DNA of 64,000 bases from Microbacteriaceae bacterium X2B. Lineage in GTDB: Bacteria; Actinomycetota; Actinomycetes; Actinomycetales; Microbacteriaceae. The notes under the pieces are model-generated. The model was not told the DNA's origin and did not search any database. It saw nothing but the letters and a program-made list of their open reading frames with translations. Below are positions 20,956-30,187 of the stretch, one piece after another. Position 1 is the first letter of the stretch. Each line of letters begins with the position of its first letter. The translations under genes were made by a program, and so were the position numbers. The stretch spans positions 1 to 64,000 of the forward strand of contig SCPB01000007.1 of the NCBI GenBank assembly GCA_005502445.1, read 5' to 3'.

Positions 20956-22107
20956 ATGTCTCTTACCCCCCAGCGCAGCCGGGCCGGCCGATTCGCCGCC
21001 CTCGCCGCGGTCGCATCGCTGGCCCTCGTGGGCTGCACCACGACCGCGGGCGAATCGACCGGCGAGGACGCCGGGCCGATCGCCAAGGAGGACATCGTCC
21101 TCGTGGCCTCGGTCATCAACACCACCAACCCGTACTTCATCGCCAACATCGAGGGCGCCGAGGCGCTCGCCGAAGAGCTCGACCTGCCGCTCGAGATCGT
21201 CGACTCGGAGGGCTCGTCGCAGACCGAGATCTCGAAGATCCAGGCGATCCTCGCCCAGGGTAAGAAGGTCGTCATGTTCGTGAACACGGTCGCGAGCTCC
21301 GACACCCCGACGATCGTCGACGCCGTCAAGCGCGCCGGCGGCTACGTCTCGATCTGGTGGAACAAGCCCGACGAGTTCGAGCCGTGGGACCAGGGCGACA
21401 ACTTCGTCGCGTTCCAGAAGCACCCCGGCATCGAGTCGGGCCGGTGCAACGCTCAGGCCATCGGCGACGCGCTCGGCGGCAAGGGCAACGTCGTGATGTT
21501 CCCCGGCGTCGCCGACAGCACCACGAGCCAGACCCGCGTCGTCGGCTTCAAGGCCGAGATGGAAGAGAACTACCCCGACATCAAGATCCTCGAAGAGCAG
21601 CCCTCGAACTGGGACCCGGTGCTCGCGAACCAGAACGCCCGCGACCTCATCGCGAAGTACGGCGACGAGATCGACGGCGTGTGGAGTGCTGACGACGGCA
21701 TGCAGCTCGGCGCCCTCCAGGCGTTCGAAGACGCCGGCCTGCTCGAGCAGGTCAAGTTCGCCTCCGACGGTCTCTACCCCGACACCGTGAAGCTCATGCA
21801 AGAGGGCTACGGCGACGACGCGATCGTCGGCGAGACCTTCCACCGCGGCTACATGGCCTCGGCGATCGGCCTCTACACCGCCTACCTCGCGGCCACGGGA
21901 GAGATCGACCCGTCGGAGCTGCCGAAGGAGAAGCGCACGAGCTTCTTCGACATCAAGTGCGTCACGCCCGACACTCTCGACGAGTACGCCCAGTACGACG
22001 AGCCCGGTGCCCCCGCGGCCTTCGTCAAGCAGCTCATCGAGAACGGACCGTGGGACACCGAACCCGCCACCCTCGTCGGCGGCGGCGGACCCGAGGTGCT
22101 CGACTAG
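20956..22107 (+). CDS. ABC transporter substrate-binding lipoprotein (ribose/CUT2 type)
   Basis: 383 residues with a signal peptide and lipobox LVGC at about residues 22-25. The type I periplasmic-binding fold is visible (INTTNPYFIANIEGAEALAEE, then the hinge regions and VWSADDGMQLGALQAFEDAG). CUT2 transporters import pentoses, ribose-like sugars, polyols or AI-2. ATG 20956 follows AAGGAG at 20944-20949. First gene of an operon with permease, ATPase, second permease and pepD; a long hairpin sits directly behind it. Confidence 0.88.
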   Translation: MSLTPQRSRAGRFAALAAVASLALVGCTTTAGESTGEDAGPIAKEDIVLVASVINTTNPYFIANIEGAEALAEELDLPLEIVDSEGSSQTEISKIQAILAQGKKVVMFVNTVASSDTPTIVDAVKRAGGYVSIWWNKPDEFEPWDQGDNFVAFQKHPGIESGRCNAQAIGDALGGKGNVVMFPGVADSTTSQTRVVGFKAEMEENYPDIKILEEQPSNWDPVLANQNARDLIAKYGDEIDGVWSADDGMQLGALQAFEDAGLLEQVKFASDGLYPDTVKLMQEGYGDDAIVGETFHRGYMASAIGLYTAYLAATGEIDPSELPKEKRTSFFDIKCVTPDTLDEYAQYDEPGAPAAFVKQLIENGPWDTEPATLVGGGGPEVLD

Positions 22108-22117
22108 CAGCGCACCT

Positions 22118-22158
22118 GTCGCTCCCGCCATCCTCAGGAGGAGGATGGCGGGAGCGAC
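22118..22158 (+). terminator. Perfect 18-bp hairpin between binding protein and permease genes
   Basis: Arms 22118-22135 (GTCGCTCCCGCCATCCTC) and 22141-22158 are perfectly complementary, with an AGGAG loop and no U-tract. Inside an operon this would protect or partly terminate the upstream message so that the binding protein is made in excess. Confidence 0.75.
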
Positions 22159-22202
22159 ACCCCTCACCATCGACACCGTCGTCCCTCGTCAGGAGAACCA
22201 CC

Positions 22203-23252
22203 ATGGCTCAGAGGAATCAGACCCTCGATCGGCCGGTCGGCATCGACACGACCGCGATCAGGGTGCGTGAGCACAGCATCGAGCGCAGGGCTCGCTTCCG
22301 CTCCGCATCCGAACCACTCGGGCTGCTCATCGCCCTCGTGATCCTCCTCATCGTCTTCTCGTTGCTGAACGACCGGTTCCTGACCGTCGGCAACGCGCAG
22401 AACATCCTCACTCAGGCGTCCATCCCCCTCATCGTCGCGGTCGGCGCCACCCTTGTGATCCTGCTCGGGTCGATCGACCTCTCGGTCGAGGGCGTCATGG
22501 GCGCGGCGGGGATGACCTGGATCCTCCTGACCGCGAACTCGCGCGGCGGCGAGGGCATCGGGCTCTGGGCCTGGGTGATCGCGCTCGGCGTCGCCCTCGT
22601 GCTCGGCCTCGTGAACGGTCTCATCTTCACGGCGCTCAAGGTCCCCTCCTTCATCGTCACTCTCGGCATGTGGTACGTCGGCCTGGGCTTCGCGACGATC
22701 CTGTACGGTCGCGATCTCTTCCCGCGCCTGACCGACCCCGCTCTCACCGGCTGGACCTCGAAGCTCACGCTCGGGCTGCCGAACGCCTTCTGGGTCGCGC
22801 TGCTCGTGATCGCTCTCGGCATCGCCGTGGTGCGCTACACCCGCGTCGGCCGGGTAGCCCTAGCGGTCGGCAACAGCGAGACCATCGCCCGCTCGGCCGG
22901 TCTCCCGGCATTCCGGGTCAAGGTCGCCGTCTTCGCGATCGCGGCCGTCCTCAGCGGGCTCGGCGGCATCCTCGCCACGATTCAGCTCGACATCGGCTCG
23001 CCGAACGTGGGCTCGGGACTGCTGTTCGTCGTCATCCCCGCCGTCGTCATCGGCGGCACGAATCTCGGCGGCGGCAAGGGAGGCATCCTGCGCACCGTGC
23101 TCGGCGTCTTCCTCCTGACCGTGCTCAACAACGGCCTTATCCTCTCGGGCGTCGACACGAGCTGGCAGTCGGCCGTCTCAGGCGCGATCCTCGTCACGGC
23201 GATCGTCTTCGCCGCATGGTCGCAGCGCGACCGCCTGGGGGTGGCGAAGTGA
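22203..23252 (+). CDS. CUT2-type sugar ABC transporter permease 1
   Basis: 349 residues, about nine to ten membrane helices, with the CUT2 features GSIDLSVEGVMG and GRVALAVGNSETIARSAG near the EAA-like loop. ATG 22203 follows CAGGAG at 22190-22195. Its GTGA junction with the ATPase gene implies coupled translation. Together with the other permease in this operon it likely makes a heterodimeric pore, as in the AI-2 (LsrC/LsrD) and rhamnose importers. Confidence 0.87.
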   Translation: MAQRNQTLDRPVGIDTTAIRVREHSIERRARFRSASEPLGLLIALVILLIVFSLLNDRFLTVGNAQNILTQASIPLIVAVGATLVILLGSIDLSVEGVMGAAGMTWILLTANSRGGEGIGLWAWVIALGVALVLGLVNGLIFTALKVPSFIVTLGMWYVGLGFATILYGRDLFPRLTDPALTGWTSKLTLGLPNAFWVALLVIALGIAVVRYTRVGRVALAVGNSETIARSAGLPAFRVKVAVFAIAAVLSGLGGILATIQLDIGSPNVGSGLLFVVIPAVVIGGTNLGGGKGGILRTVLGVFLLTVLNNGLILSGVDTSWQSAVSGAILVTAIVFAAWSQRDRLGVAK

Positions 23253-23296
23253 CCGCCGGCGCCTCCATCGACACCACCGAGAACGAGGTGACCGCC

Positions 23297-24823
23297 ATGA
23301 CCGATCAGACTCCCGTGCTCCGCCTCGCTTCGATCTCGAAGACGTTCGGCACGAACAAGGCCGTCGACTCCGTGTCGTTCGAGATCCGCCCCGGCGAGGT
23401 CATCGGCCTCATCGGGGAGAACGGCGCGGGCAAGTCGACCCTGCTCAAGATGCTCTCGGGCAACTACCGGCCCGACCAGGGCGTCATCGAGGTCAACGGC
23501 AAGCCTCAGCAGTTCCGGGGCCCCGCCGACGCGCTCCGCGCCGGCATCGGGGTCGTGCACCAGGAGCAGTCGCTCTTCACCAACCTGACCGTCGCCGAGA
23601 ACATCGAGGTCAACACGCCCGCGGGTCGCGGAGGCGTCAGCCGGCTCGGCCTCTACAACTGGCGCCGCCTGAACGCCGACGCGGCACGCGCGCTCGACCT
23701 CATCGGCTCGCACTTGAACCCGAACACCCACGTGAGCGATCTGTCGTTCATCGACCGTCAGATGGTCGAGATCGCGCGAGCGATCCGCGTGAGCGCCTCG
23801 AGCCACACCCCGCCCCTCGTGATCCTCGATGAGCCGACTTCCATCCTCGAGCGCACCGAGACCGCGATTCTGGAGCGCGAGATCAGCAAGCTGCGCGACA
23901 TCGGCTCGGTGATCTTCGTCTCGCACCGCCTCGACGAGGTGCTGCGCATCTGCGATCGAGTGCTCGTCATGAGCAACGGCCGGCTCATCGCCGACCGGCC
24001 GTCACGAGAGACGAACGAGGCTGAGCTGTTCCGACTCATGGTGGGTCGCGAGACCCATGCCGCCGTGCGCAACCGCACGAGCGTGCAGCCCGGCACCGTT
24101 CCCGTGATCGCGGTGAAGAATCTCAGTCGTCAGGGCGAGTTCAGCGACGTCACGTTCGACGCCTTCCCCGGGCGCGTCGTCGCTGTGCTCGGCACGAGCG
24201 GATCGGGTCGCGAGTCGCTCGTGCGCACGATCTTCGGCGCCGAGGCCCCCAGCGCGGGCATCGTGACCATCGCCGGCGACGAGTCGCACCGCCCGTCGAT
24301 CGGCCACTCGGTGAAGAAGGGCATCGGCTACCTGCCTGCCGAGCGCAAGACCGAGGGCATGTTCGGCGAGATGCCCGCCGATGAGAACCTCACGCTCACG
24401 CACCCGGCGGGCGCGGCTGTCGGCCCGTTCGAGCTGCCCCGCCGACGTCGCGCCATCGCGACCGAGTGGTTCGAGCGACTCGACATCCGCCCGCGCACGC
24501 CTGAGCGCATGCTCGGCGACTTCTCGGGCGGCAACCAGCAGAAGGTCGTCCTCGCGAAGTGGCTGAACTCGCCCGAGTTGAGCGCTCTGCTGCTCGACCA
24601 CCCGCTGCGAGGACTCGACCCGGGGGCAGCCGAGACGGTGAACGAGCAGGTGAGAGCGATCTGCGACGCCGGAACCGCGGTCGTGCTCATTCCCGACACG
24701 ATCGAGGAGGCGCTCGAGATCGCCGACGACATCGTCGTGATGCGCGACGGCCGCATCTCGGGCACGTACGACCTCGGTCACGACGACCCCACCACTCTCG
24801 ACCTGCTCGAAAGGATGCTGTGA
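23297..24823 (+). CDS. CUT2-type ABC transporter ATPase (two nucleotide-binding domains)
   Basis: 508 residues with two fused ATPase domains. Domain 1 has Walker A GENGAGKST and an intact Walker B ILDEPT, but its signature loop reads LSFIDRQ. Domain 2 has a loosened Walker A (GTSGSGRES), an intact FSGGNQQ signature and LLDHPLRG where Glu is expected in Walker B. Degenerate second Walker A sites are usual in this family; the Glu-to-His change is noteworthy. ATG 23297 has GAGGTG upstream; a GTG at 23249 overlapping the permease stop would add 16 residues. Confidence 0.86.
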   Translation: MTDQTPVLRLASISKTFGTNKAVDSVSFEIRPGEVIGLIGENGAGKSTLLKMLSGNYRPDQGVIEVNGKPQQFRGPADALRAGIGVVHQEQSLFTNLTVAENIEVNTPAGRGGVSRLGLYNWRRLNADAARALDLIGSHLNPNTHVSDLSFIDRQMVEIARAIRVSASSHTPPLVILDEPTSILERTETAILEREISKLRDIGSVIFVSHRLDEVLRICDRVLVMSNGRLIADRPSRETNEAELFRLMVGRETHAAVRNRTSVQPGTVPVIAVKNLSRQGEFSDVTFDAFPGRVVAVLGTSGSGRESLVRTIFGAEAPSAGIVTIAGDESHRPSIGHSVKKGIGYLPAERKTEGMFGEMPADENLTLTHPAGAAVGPFELPRRRRAIATEWFERLDIRPRTPERMLGDFSGGNQQKVVLAKWLNSPELSALLLDHPLRGLDPGAAETVNEQVRAICDAGTAVVLIPDTIEEALEIADDIVVMRDGRISGTYDLGHDDPTTLDLLERML

Positions 24824-25830
24824 TGAGCGCCACGGTCACCGAGGCCTCGCCCGAGACGGGCGCTGCGCCTCGCGCACGGAGGGCGGTGATCGGCCGCCAC
24901 GCATGGCAGGCCATCGGCCCCATCGTCATCTTCATCGCGATGCTCGTCGTCGTGGCGATCCTGACCCCTGCCTTCATCGGCGGGGGAGGGCTCGCGATCA
25001 TCGCGGCCTCGTCTGCCCCGATCCTCCTGCTCGCGCTCGGCCAGTCGATGGTGCTCAACGTCGGTTCGATCGACCTGTCGAACGCAGCGATCGCCCTCCT
25101 CGGGGCGATCCTTCTCGCTCTCGCCCTCGGGCCGCTCGCGGCCGGCGCACCGATCGTGATCCTGCTTGTCACGACGCTTTTCGGCGCGGTCAACGGACTC
25201 CTGGTGGCCTACTTCCAGGTGCCGTCCTTCGCCCTCACACTCGGCACGCTCGGTATCTTCCAGGCCGCCTCGCTGGTCACGAGCGGTCGTACGACCGTGT
25301 ACGTCTCGAACAACGGCCAGATCGTCTCGACGCTCTATCAGTCGGGCATTGCGAACGTGCCGATCACCTTCTGGATCGCGGTCGTCTTCGCGGTGCTGCT
25401 CTGGATACTGATGCGCTACACGCGCATCGGACGAGGCCTTACCGCGATCGGCAAGAACGAGTCGGCCGCGATCTTCTCGGCGGTGCGCACGCGCGCCCTC
25501 AAGGTGCTCGCCTTCGCCCTCTCAGGCTTCGCCGCGGGCATCGCGGGCATCGTGATCATCGCGCAAGCGGGTTCGGCGTCGCCGACCGGGCTCGGCAGCG
25601 ACCTGCTGCTCCCGGCGATCGCGGCGGCGCTCATCGGCGGCACGTCGATCTCGGGCGGTGTGGTGAACCCGCTCACCGTGATCTTCGGGGCGCTCACCGT
25701 CGCGCTCGTGCCCATCGCCTCGTCTGCGATCGGAATCCCCACGCAGGCGCAGAGTCTCGTCTACGGCGTCGTCATCATCGCGATCGTCGCGCTCACGATG
25801 TCGCGCAACAAGTCCAGCATCGTCAAGTAA
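24823..25830 (+). CDS. CUT2-type sugar ABC transporter permease 2
   Basis: 335 residues with about nine hydrophobic helices. The CUT2 pattern GSIDLSNAAIALLGA and IGRGLTAIGKNESAAIFSAV is present. It differs clearly from the first permease in this operon, so the pore is probably heterodimeric. The ATG overlaps the last base of the ATPase stop (TGATG), so the gene is translationally coupled. pepD follows after 19 bases. Confidence 0.87.
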   Translation: MSATVTEASPETGAAPRARRAVIGRHAWQAIGPIVIFIAMLVVVAILTPAFIGGGGLAIIAASSAPILLLALGQSMVLNVGSIDLSNAAIALLGAILLALALGPLAAGAPIVILLVTTLFGAVNGLLVAYFQVPSFALTLGTLGIFQAASLVTSGRTTVYVSNNGQIVSTLYQSGIANVPITFWIAVVFAVLLWILMRYTRIGRGLTAIGKNESAAIFSAVRTRALKVLAFALSGFAAGIAGIVIIAQAGSASPTGLGSDLLLPAIAAALIGGTSISGGVVNPLTVIFGALTVALVPIASSAIGIPTQAQSLVYGVVIIAIVALTMSRNKSSIVK

Positions 25831-25849
25831 TCACCGAGAGGAATCCTCT

Positions 25850-27343
25850 ATGACCACGACGCAACTCATGGAAGCGACGAACACCGGCGTTCTCGGCCAC
25901 CTCGAGCCGCGCGAAGTGTTGCAGTACTTCGAAGTGCTGACGAGCATCCCGCGCGGCTCGGGCAATGAAGAGCGCGTGGCGAATTGGGTTCTGCGCTTCG
26001 CCGAGGCCCACGGACTCGAGGCCGTCAAGGACGACGCCCACTGCGTGCTCGTGCGCAAGCCCGGCCAGGGCGGCCTCGAGAACGCCGAGCCGCTGATCCT
26101 GCACGGCCACCTCGACATGGTCTGCGAGAAGGCCGAGGGAGTCGACTTCGACTTCGCCACCGAGTCGCTGCGCCTCGTGGTCGACGACGAGTTCATCTCG
26201 GCCGACGGCACGTCGCTCGGGGCCGACAACGGCATCGGGGTCTCGTACATCCTCGCCCTGCTCGCCTCGACCGACCTCGCCCACCCGCCCCTCGAGGCCG
26301 TGCTCACGGCGATGGAGGAGAAGGGCAAGGTCGGCGCAGGGCAGTTCGACGTCAGCAAGCTCTCGGGCAAGCGGATGATCGACTTCAACTGGATCACCGA
26401 CGAAGAGATCCTTGCCGGCTGCAGCGGCGACGTGACTTTCACGGTCGACGTTCCCGGCGAGTTCGAGCCGGCGCCCGCGCACCTCGACGCCGTGCGCTCG
26501 CTCGATGTGCGCGGACTCAACGGCGGTCACTGCGAGTTCGACATCCAGCTCGAGCGGGCGAACGCGCTGCAGGTGCTCGCGCGCGCCGTGCGACGGCTGG
26601 CCGTCGCGCACGACGTGCGCATCGCCCAGCCCTACGGCGGCGCGCAGAACAACGCGATCCCCGCCGACGCGACTGCGGTGATCCTGTTCGCCTCCACCGA
26701 CGCCGCCGCCATCGAGGCCGCGATCACCGAGCTGGACGTCGAACTGAAGAAGGAGTACGAGCTCGCCGATCCGACGATCCGCGTCGAGCTCTCGAGCGCC
26801 AAGCGACCCGAGACGGTGTTCTCGACCGCCGCGGCCGCACGACTGATGTCGCTGCTGAGGCTGATTCCGCACGGCGTCGTGAGCTGGAATCTGCACGTGC
26901 CCGGTCGCGTCGAGACCTCGAACAACATCGGCACCGTGCGCCCGACCGAGAACGGCGCCCGCATCATGTCGACCATCACCTCGGCCCTCACATCGCGCAA
27001 GCACGAGCTGTACGACCGCGTGCTCGCGGCCGTCGACCTCGCCGGCGGCGGCACGACCGCGGCGCTCTACGGCCTCGACGCCCCCGAGTTCCCGTACCGG
27101 CCCGACTCAGAACTGCTTGCGACCGCCTCGCAGGCCTACCGCGAGGTGCTCGGAACAGAGCCGAACGTCGAGGTCTCGCAGTGCTCGCTCGAACTGGGCA
27201 TGTTCAGCCGCCGAGTGCCCGTGGCCGACATCATCTCGATCGGCACCGAGCTGCACGCGCTGCACTCGCCCGCCGAGAAGGTCAACCACCGCTCGGTCGA
27301 GCGCGTGTGGCCGCTCATCAAGCAGGTCGTGTCGCGCCTCTAG
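25850..27343 (+). CDS. pepD: Aminoacyl-histidine (Xaa-His) dipeptidase
   Basis: 497 residues, the standard length of the M20 family PepD metallopeptidase. The zinc motif LHGHLDMVCEK (His, then bridging Asp in SLGADNGIG) lies at about residues 83-130, and the catalytic Glu pair is in TAMEEKGKVG. It hydrolyses small His-containing dipeptides in the cytoplasm. It starts 19 bases after the permease gene with GAGAGGA upstream, so it is a fifth gene of the transporter operon. Its presence in a sugar-type importer operon is unexpected. Confidence 0.9.
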   Translation: MTTTQLMEATNTGVLGHLEPREVLQYFEVLTSIPRGSGNEERVANWVLRFAEAHGLEAVKDDAHCVLVRKPGQGGLENAEPLILHGHLDMVCEKAEGVDFDFATESLRLVVDDEFISADGTSLGADNGIGVSYILALLASTDLAHPPLEAVLTAMEEKGKVGAGQFDVSKLSGKRMIDFNWITDEEILAGCSGDVTFTVDVPGEFEPAPAHLDAVRSLDVRGLNGGHCEFDIQLERANALQVLARAVRRLAVAHDVRIAQPYGGAQNNAIPADATAVILFASTDAAAIEAAITELDVELKKEYELADPTIRVELSSAKRPETVFSTAAAARLMSLLRLIPHGVVSWNLHVPGRVETSNNIGTVRPTENGARIMSTITSALTSRKHELYDRVLAAVDLAGGGTTAALYGLDAPEFPYRPDSELLATASQAYREVLGTEPNVEVSQCSLELGMFSRRVPVADIISIGTELHALHSPAEKVNHRSVERVWPLIKQVVSRL

Positions 27344-27353
27344 GCGAACCCGC

Positions 27354-28337
27354 TCAGGCGGGGGCTGGACCGTTCGCGAGGAGGAACTCGGCGGACTCCT
27401 CATCCGTGATGAGCACGGTGATCCAGCCCCCGCGGACGGCGGCGAGCAGAGCGCGGTGCTTGCTCTCGCCGCCGGAGACGGCGATGCGCTGATCGGCGCG
27501 TTGCAACTGCTCGAGCGTCACCCCGACGACGTGGGGGTCGAGGTCGCAGTCGATCGGCTGACCGTTCTCATCCATGAAGCGGAGGTTGATCTCTCCGACC
27601 GCGCCCAGGGATCGCGCTCGGGCGAACTCCTCGTCCGAGAAGAAGTTGTCGCCTGCGACGAGGGGCGCGACGACGGTGGCGTTGCCGATACCGACGAGCG
27701 CGATGTCGAGCTCATCGAGCACGTTCAGCGCCTGACGTGCAAAGGGGTCGTTGGCGAGGATGGCGTCGCGCACCTCGACGGATGGCGTCACGCCGGGAAC
27801 GCGCAGGAAGATCGGGTCGGCGCTCGTGAGCCGGGCGAGTCGCTCCGTCGCCGTCGTCGCTTCGTGCTGGGTCGTGGGCTGGCCGACGCCGCCGAGCATC
27901 TCGACGACGCGCTTCGCCTTGCCGTGCGAGAAGCGCGGCAGGTTGTCGACGAAGCGCCTCATCGAGCGGCTCCACGACGTGAAGCCGATGGTCCTGCCGT
28001 CGATGGGGTAGGAGCGGAAGACGCTCGCGAGGGCGCGACCGAGCGTCTCGGTGCGCTGCGACTCGGACTCGCCGGATGCGTCGACGACGTGCACCTCGCG
28101 AAGACCGAACATCGTCTCGACGCGGTCCTCGAGGTCGGCGTTGAGCCCCGGTGGCGTGACGACGACCGTGCGGACGATTCCCGCGTCCTCGGCCGCCGAG
28201 AGAAGACGGGAGACGCGGGCCTGCGAGACGCCGAGCGTGCGGGCGATCTCCGTCTGGACGAGGCCCCTCGTGTGATAGAGGTGCGACACCTTCGTCATCA
28301 TCCGGAGTTGGTCGAGGTCCCGGTTGTCCACGGGCAT
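27354..28337 (-). CDS. SorC/LsrR-family sugar-binding transcriptional regulator
   Basis: 327 residues from ATG 28337, which has GAGGAGG upstream and lies about 90 bases after a TATAGT -10; a longer form from 28475 would begin before that promoter. The N-terminal helix-turn-helix reads QTEIARTLGVSQARVSRLL, followed by the large C-terminal effector domain (LGRALASVF, GKAKRVVEMLGGVG, LVGIGNA). Family members bind phosphorylated sugars, polyols or AI-2 and are usually repressors released by ligand. It is divergent from the kinase/aldolase operon and follows the transporter operon, so it is the natural candidate to control both. Confidence 0.88.
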   Translation of the reverse strand: MPVDNRDLDQLRMMTKVSHLYHTRGLVQTEIARTLGVSQARVSRLLSAAEDAGIVRTVVVTPPGLNADLEDRVETMFGLREVHVVDASGESESQRTETLGRALASVFRSYPIDGRTIGFTSWSRSMRRFVDNLPRFSHGKAKRVVEMLGGVGQPTTQHEATTATERLARLTSADPIFLRVPGVTPSVEVRDAILANDPFARQALNVLDELDIALVGIGNATVVAPLVAGDNFFSDEEFARARSLGAVGEINLRFMDENGQPIDCDLDPHVVGVTLEQLQRADQRIAVSGGESKHRALLAAVRGGWITVLITDEESAEFLLANGPAPA

Positions 28338-28434
28338 CGCGGCCTCCTCCTCTTCGTCGTCGATTCCTGCGGGAACGGGGTCTGGCTGGATCCCGCCGAC
28401 AGGGGCCCGTCCAGGATGGCATCGATCCCCGCTC

Positions 28435-28474
28435 ACTATACGAAATCCCCAGTCTTCTCGTGACTGAAAATTCA
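28435..28474 (-). promoter_or_regulatory. Promoter of the SorC-type regulator
   Basis: On the minus strand TATAGT (28440-28435) lies 17 bases after a weak -35, TCACGA (28463-28458). TGAAAATTCA, a short inverted repeat, sits immediately upstream at 28465-28474. Similar TGAA/TTCA half-sites occur in the controls of the two adjacent operons, but the match is too short to be decisive. The gap 28475-28615 is otherwise GC-rich with small stems and no gene. Confidence 0.5.
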
Positions 28475-28615
28475 TTGTTCTTCGACCGCGGCCGCCGGGC
28501 GGGCCGGTCTCAATGACGAGACGGCCCGGCGCACGGCACTGCGTTCGATCCGGGACCCCCTTCGGCGCTGCGGCCGGGCGTTTCAGGAGGGGCGCGCCCT
28601 GGGCGCGTATTCGCC

Positions 28616-28669
28616 TTGACAGACCGCCGCGGGTTCCCTACTGTCGATACCATGCGAATGAGAATTCGC
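28616..28669 (+). promoter_or_regulatory. Promoter and operator of the kinase/aldolase/dehydrogenase operon
   Basis: TTGACA 28616-28621, a 17-base spacer and TACTGT 28639-28644 form a near-consensus promoter with start near 28651. A perfect inverted repeat GCGAAT-GAGA-ATTCGC (28654-28669) lies at the start site, the right place for a repressor. The ~80-base leader supports ATG 28733 as the first start codon. Confidence 0.7.
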
Positions 28670-28732
28670 GTACTGAATAGATTTTCAAATGGTCACCGAC
28701 GACCGACTGACATCCAGGAGCGGACCACGGCT

Positions 28733-30187
28733 ATGAGCCTCTTCGCCAGCATCAGCGATCCGACCGACCTCGATGCCGTGCGCCGGGTCGTCGCGGAGTC
28801 GCCGCGCGCAGGAGACCTTGTTCCGCTCGGCATCGATCGCCTGGAGATCGGTCCCTCTGCAGCTCTCGCGGTCGCGGACGAGTTGCGTCGGCAGATCGAG
28901 CGCCACGGGGTCCGCACCACCCGGCCGCGTGTGCTGCTGATCATCGATTCGACGCTCATCCGCCGCGGTGAGGCCGACCTCAAGGCGCTCGTGCGCAACC
29001 TGCTCGACGACGGCGGGTTCGATGTCGAGACCCTCGTGCTCGGTGACGCTGCCCATTCCCTGCACGCCGACGACGCCGCTCTCGACGCGGCCGCCGAAGC
29101 GGCCTCGCGCGCCGACGCCGTCGTCTCCGTCGGCTCGGGCACCATCAGCGACATCGCCAAGGTGGCGACCGACCGTGCCGGGGGCATCCCGTTCGTCCTC
29201 GTCCAGACCGCCGCCTCGGTCGACGGCTACACCGACAACGTCTCCGTGATCCTGCGTGCGGGCGCCAAGCGCACCATCCCCTCGCGCTGGCCCGACGCCG
29301 TGCTCGCCGACACGACGACGATCGCCACAGCCCCCGCCGAGCTCAACACCTCCGGATTCGGCGAGCTCCTCTCGCTCTACACGGCGCCCGCCGACTGGTG
29401 GCTCGCCGCGCGCGTCGGACTCGACGCGACCTTCCACGAGACCCCGCGCGACCTGCTGCTGACCTTCGCCGGATCCCCTCGGGAGTGGGGGGCCGGGCTC
29501 GCCGAGGGGGCGACGGAAGCCGTCGAGCAGCTCACGCGCGTCCTCGCGATCCGCGGCATCGGAACGGGCATCGCGGGCACGACCGCATGCCTCTCCGGCG
29601 TCGAGCACCTCGTGAGCCACCTGCTCGACATGCATGCCGCGGCCACCGGGAACCAGACGGGCCTGCACGGTGCTCAGGTCGGCGTCGCATCGCTCGTCGC
29701 GGCATCGGCCTGGGAGCATCTCGCCTCCCGCCTCGCCGCCGCCTCGCCCGTGCGCCGCACCGTCGACCGGGTCGCCGCGCGCGACGCCGTCCTGGGGGCC
29801 TTCGCCCATCTCGACCCGAGCGGAGCACTCGGAGGTGAGTGCTGGGCCGACTGCGAGCGCAAGCTCGAGGCGATCGCCGCATCCGCCGACGCGGTCGACG
29901 CCGTGCTCGCAGAGCTCCCCGGGCTGCTCGCGCAGGGTCAGCCCGCCATCATGCCGGTCGACGATCTCGCCGCAGCGCTGCGCGTCGCCGGCGCGGCCGC
30001 GTCGCCGGCCGAGCTCGAGCCCTGGCTCGACGACGACATCTGGCAGTGGGCCGTCGCCAACTGCCACCGCATGCGCAACCGGTTCACCGTGGTCGACCTG
30101 CTCGACCTCGTGGGCTGGTGGGAGCCCGCCGACGTGGACGCCGTCCTGCGCCGGGCCCGACAGGCCGGCGAGGGGGTGCGCACGTGA
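28733..30187 (+). CDS. sn-Glycerol-1-phosphate dehydrogenase-like protein (AraM/EgsA family)
   Basis: 484 residues. The NAD-binding region SVGSGTISDIAKVATD near residue 138 and TAASVDGYTDNVSV are characteristic of the AraM/EgsA branch of the iron-type alcohol dehydrogenase/dehydroquinate synthase superfamily, which interconverts dihydroxyacetone phosphate and glycerol 1-phosphate with NAD(P). The metal-site region continues through HGAQVGVASL. Inside a sugar operon it more likely oxidises a polyol phosphate or reduces DHAP than makes archaeal-type lipids. The start follows CAGGAG (28715-28720). The stop overlaps the kinase GTG by four bases. Confidence 0.82.
   Translation: MSLFASISDPTDLDAVRRVVAESPRAGDLVPLGIDRLEIGPSAALAVADELRRQIERHGVRTTRPRVLLIIDSTLIRRGEADLKALVRNLLDDGGFDVETLVLGDAAHSLHADDAALDAAAEAASRADAVVSVGSGTISDIAKVATDRAGGIPFVLVQTAASVDGYTDNVSVILRAGAKRTIPSRWPDAVLADTTTIATAPAELNTSGFGELLSLYTAPADWWLAARVGLDATFHETPRDLLLTFAGSPREWGAGLAEGATEAVEQLTRVLAIRGIGTGIAGTTACLSGVEHLVSHLLDMHAAATGNQTGLHGAQVGVASLVAASAWEHLASRLAAASPVRRTVDRVAARDAVLGAFAHLDPSGALGGECWADCERKLEAIAASADAVDAVLAELPGLLAQGQPAIMPVDDLAAALRVAGAAASPAELEPWLDDDIWQWAVANCHRMRNRFTVVDLLDLVGWWEPADVDAVLRRARQAGEGVRT

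Noticed and set aside
28338-28475. N-terminal extension of the SorC-type regulator from 28475
   Set aside because: It would start upstream of the TATAGT promoter and lacks a ribosome site; ATG 28337 has GAGGAGG.
28616-28733. Longer glycerol-1-phosphate dehydrogenase starting at 28616
   Set aside because: That codon overlaps the -35 box of the promoter, and the extra residues do not look like family sequence.
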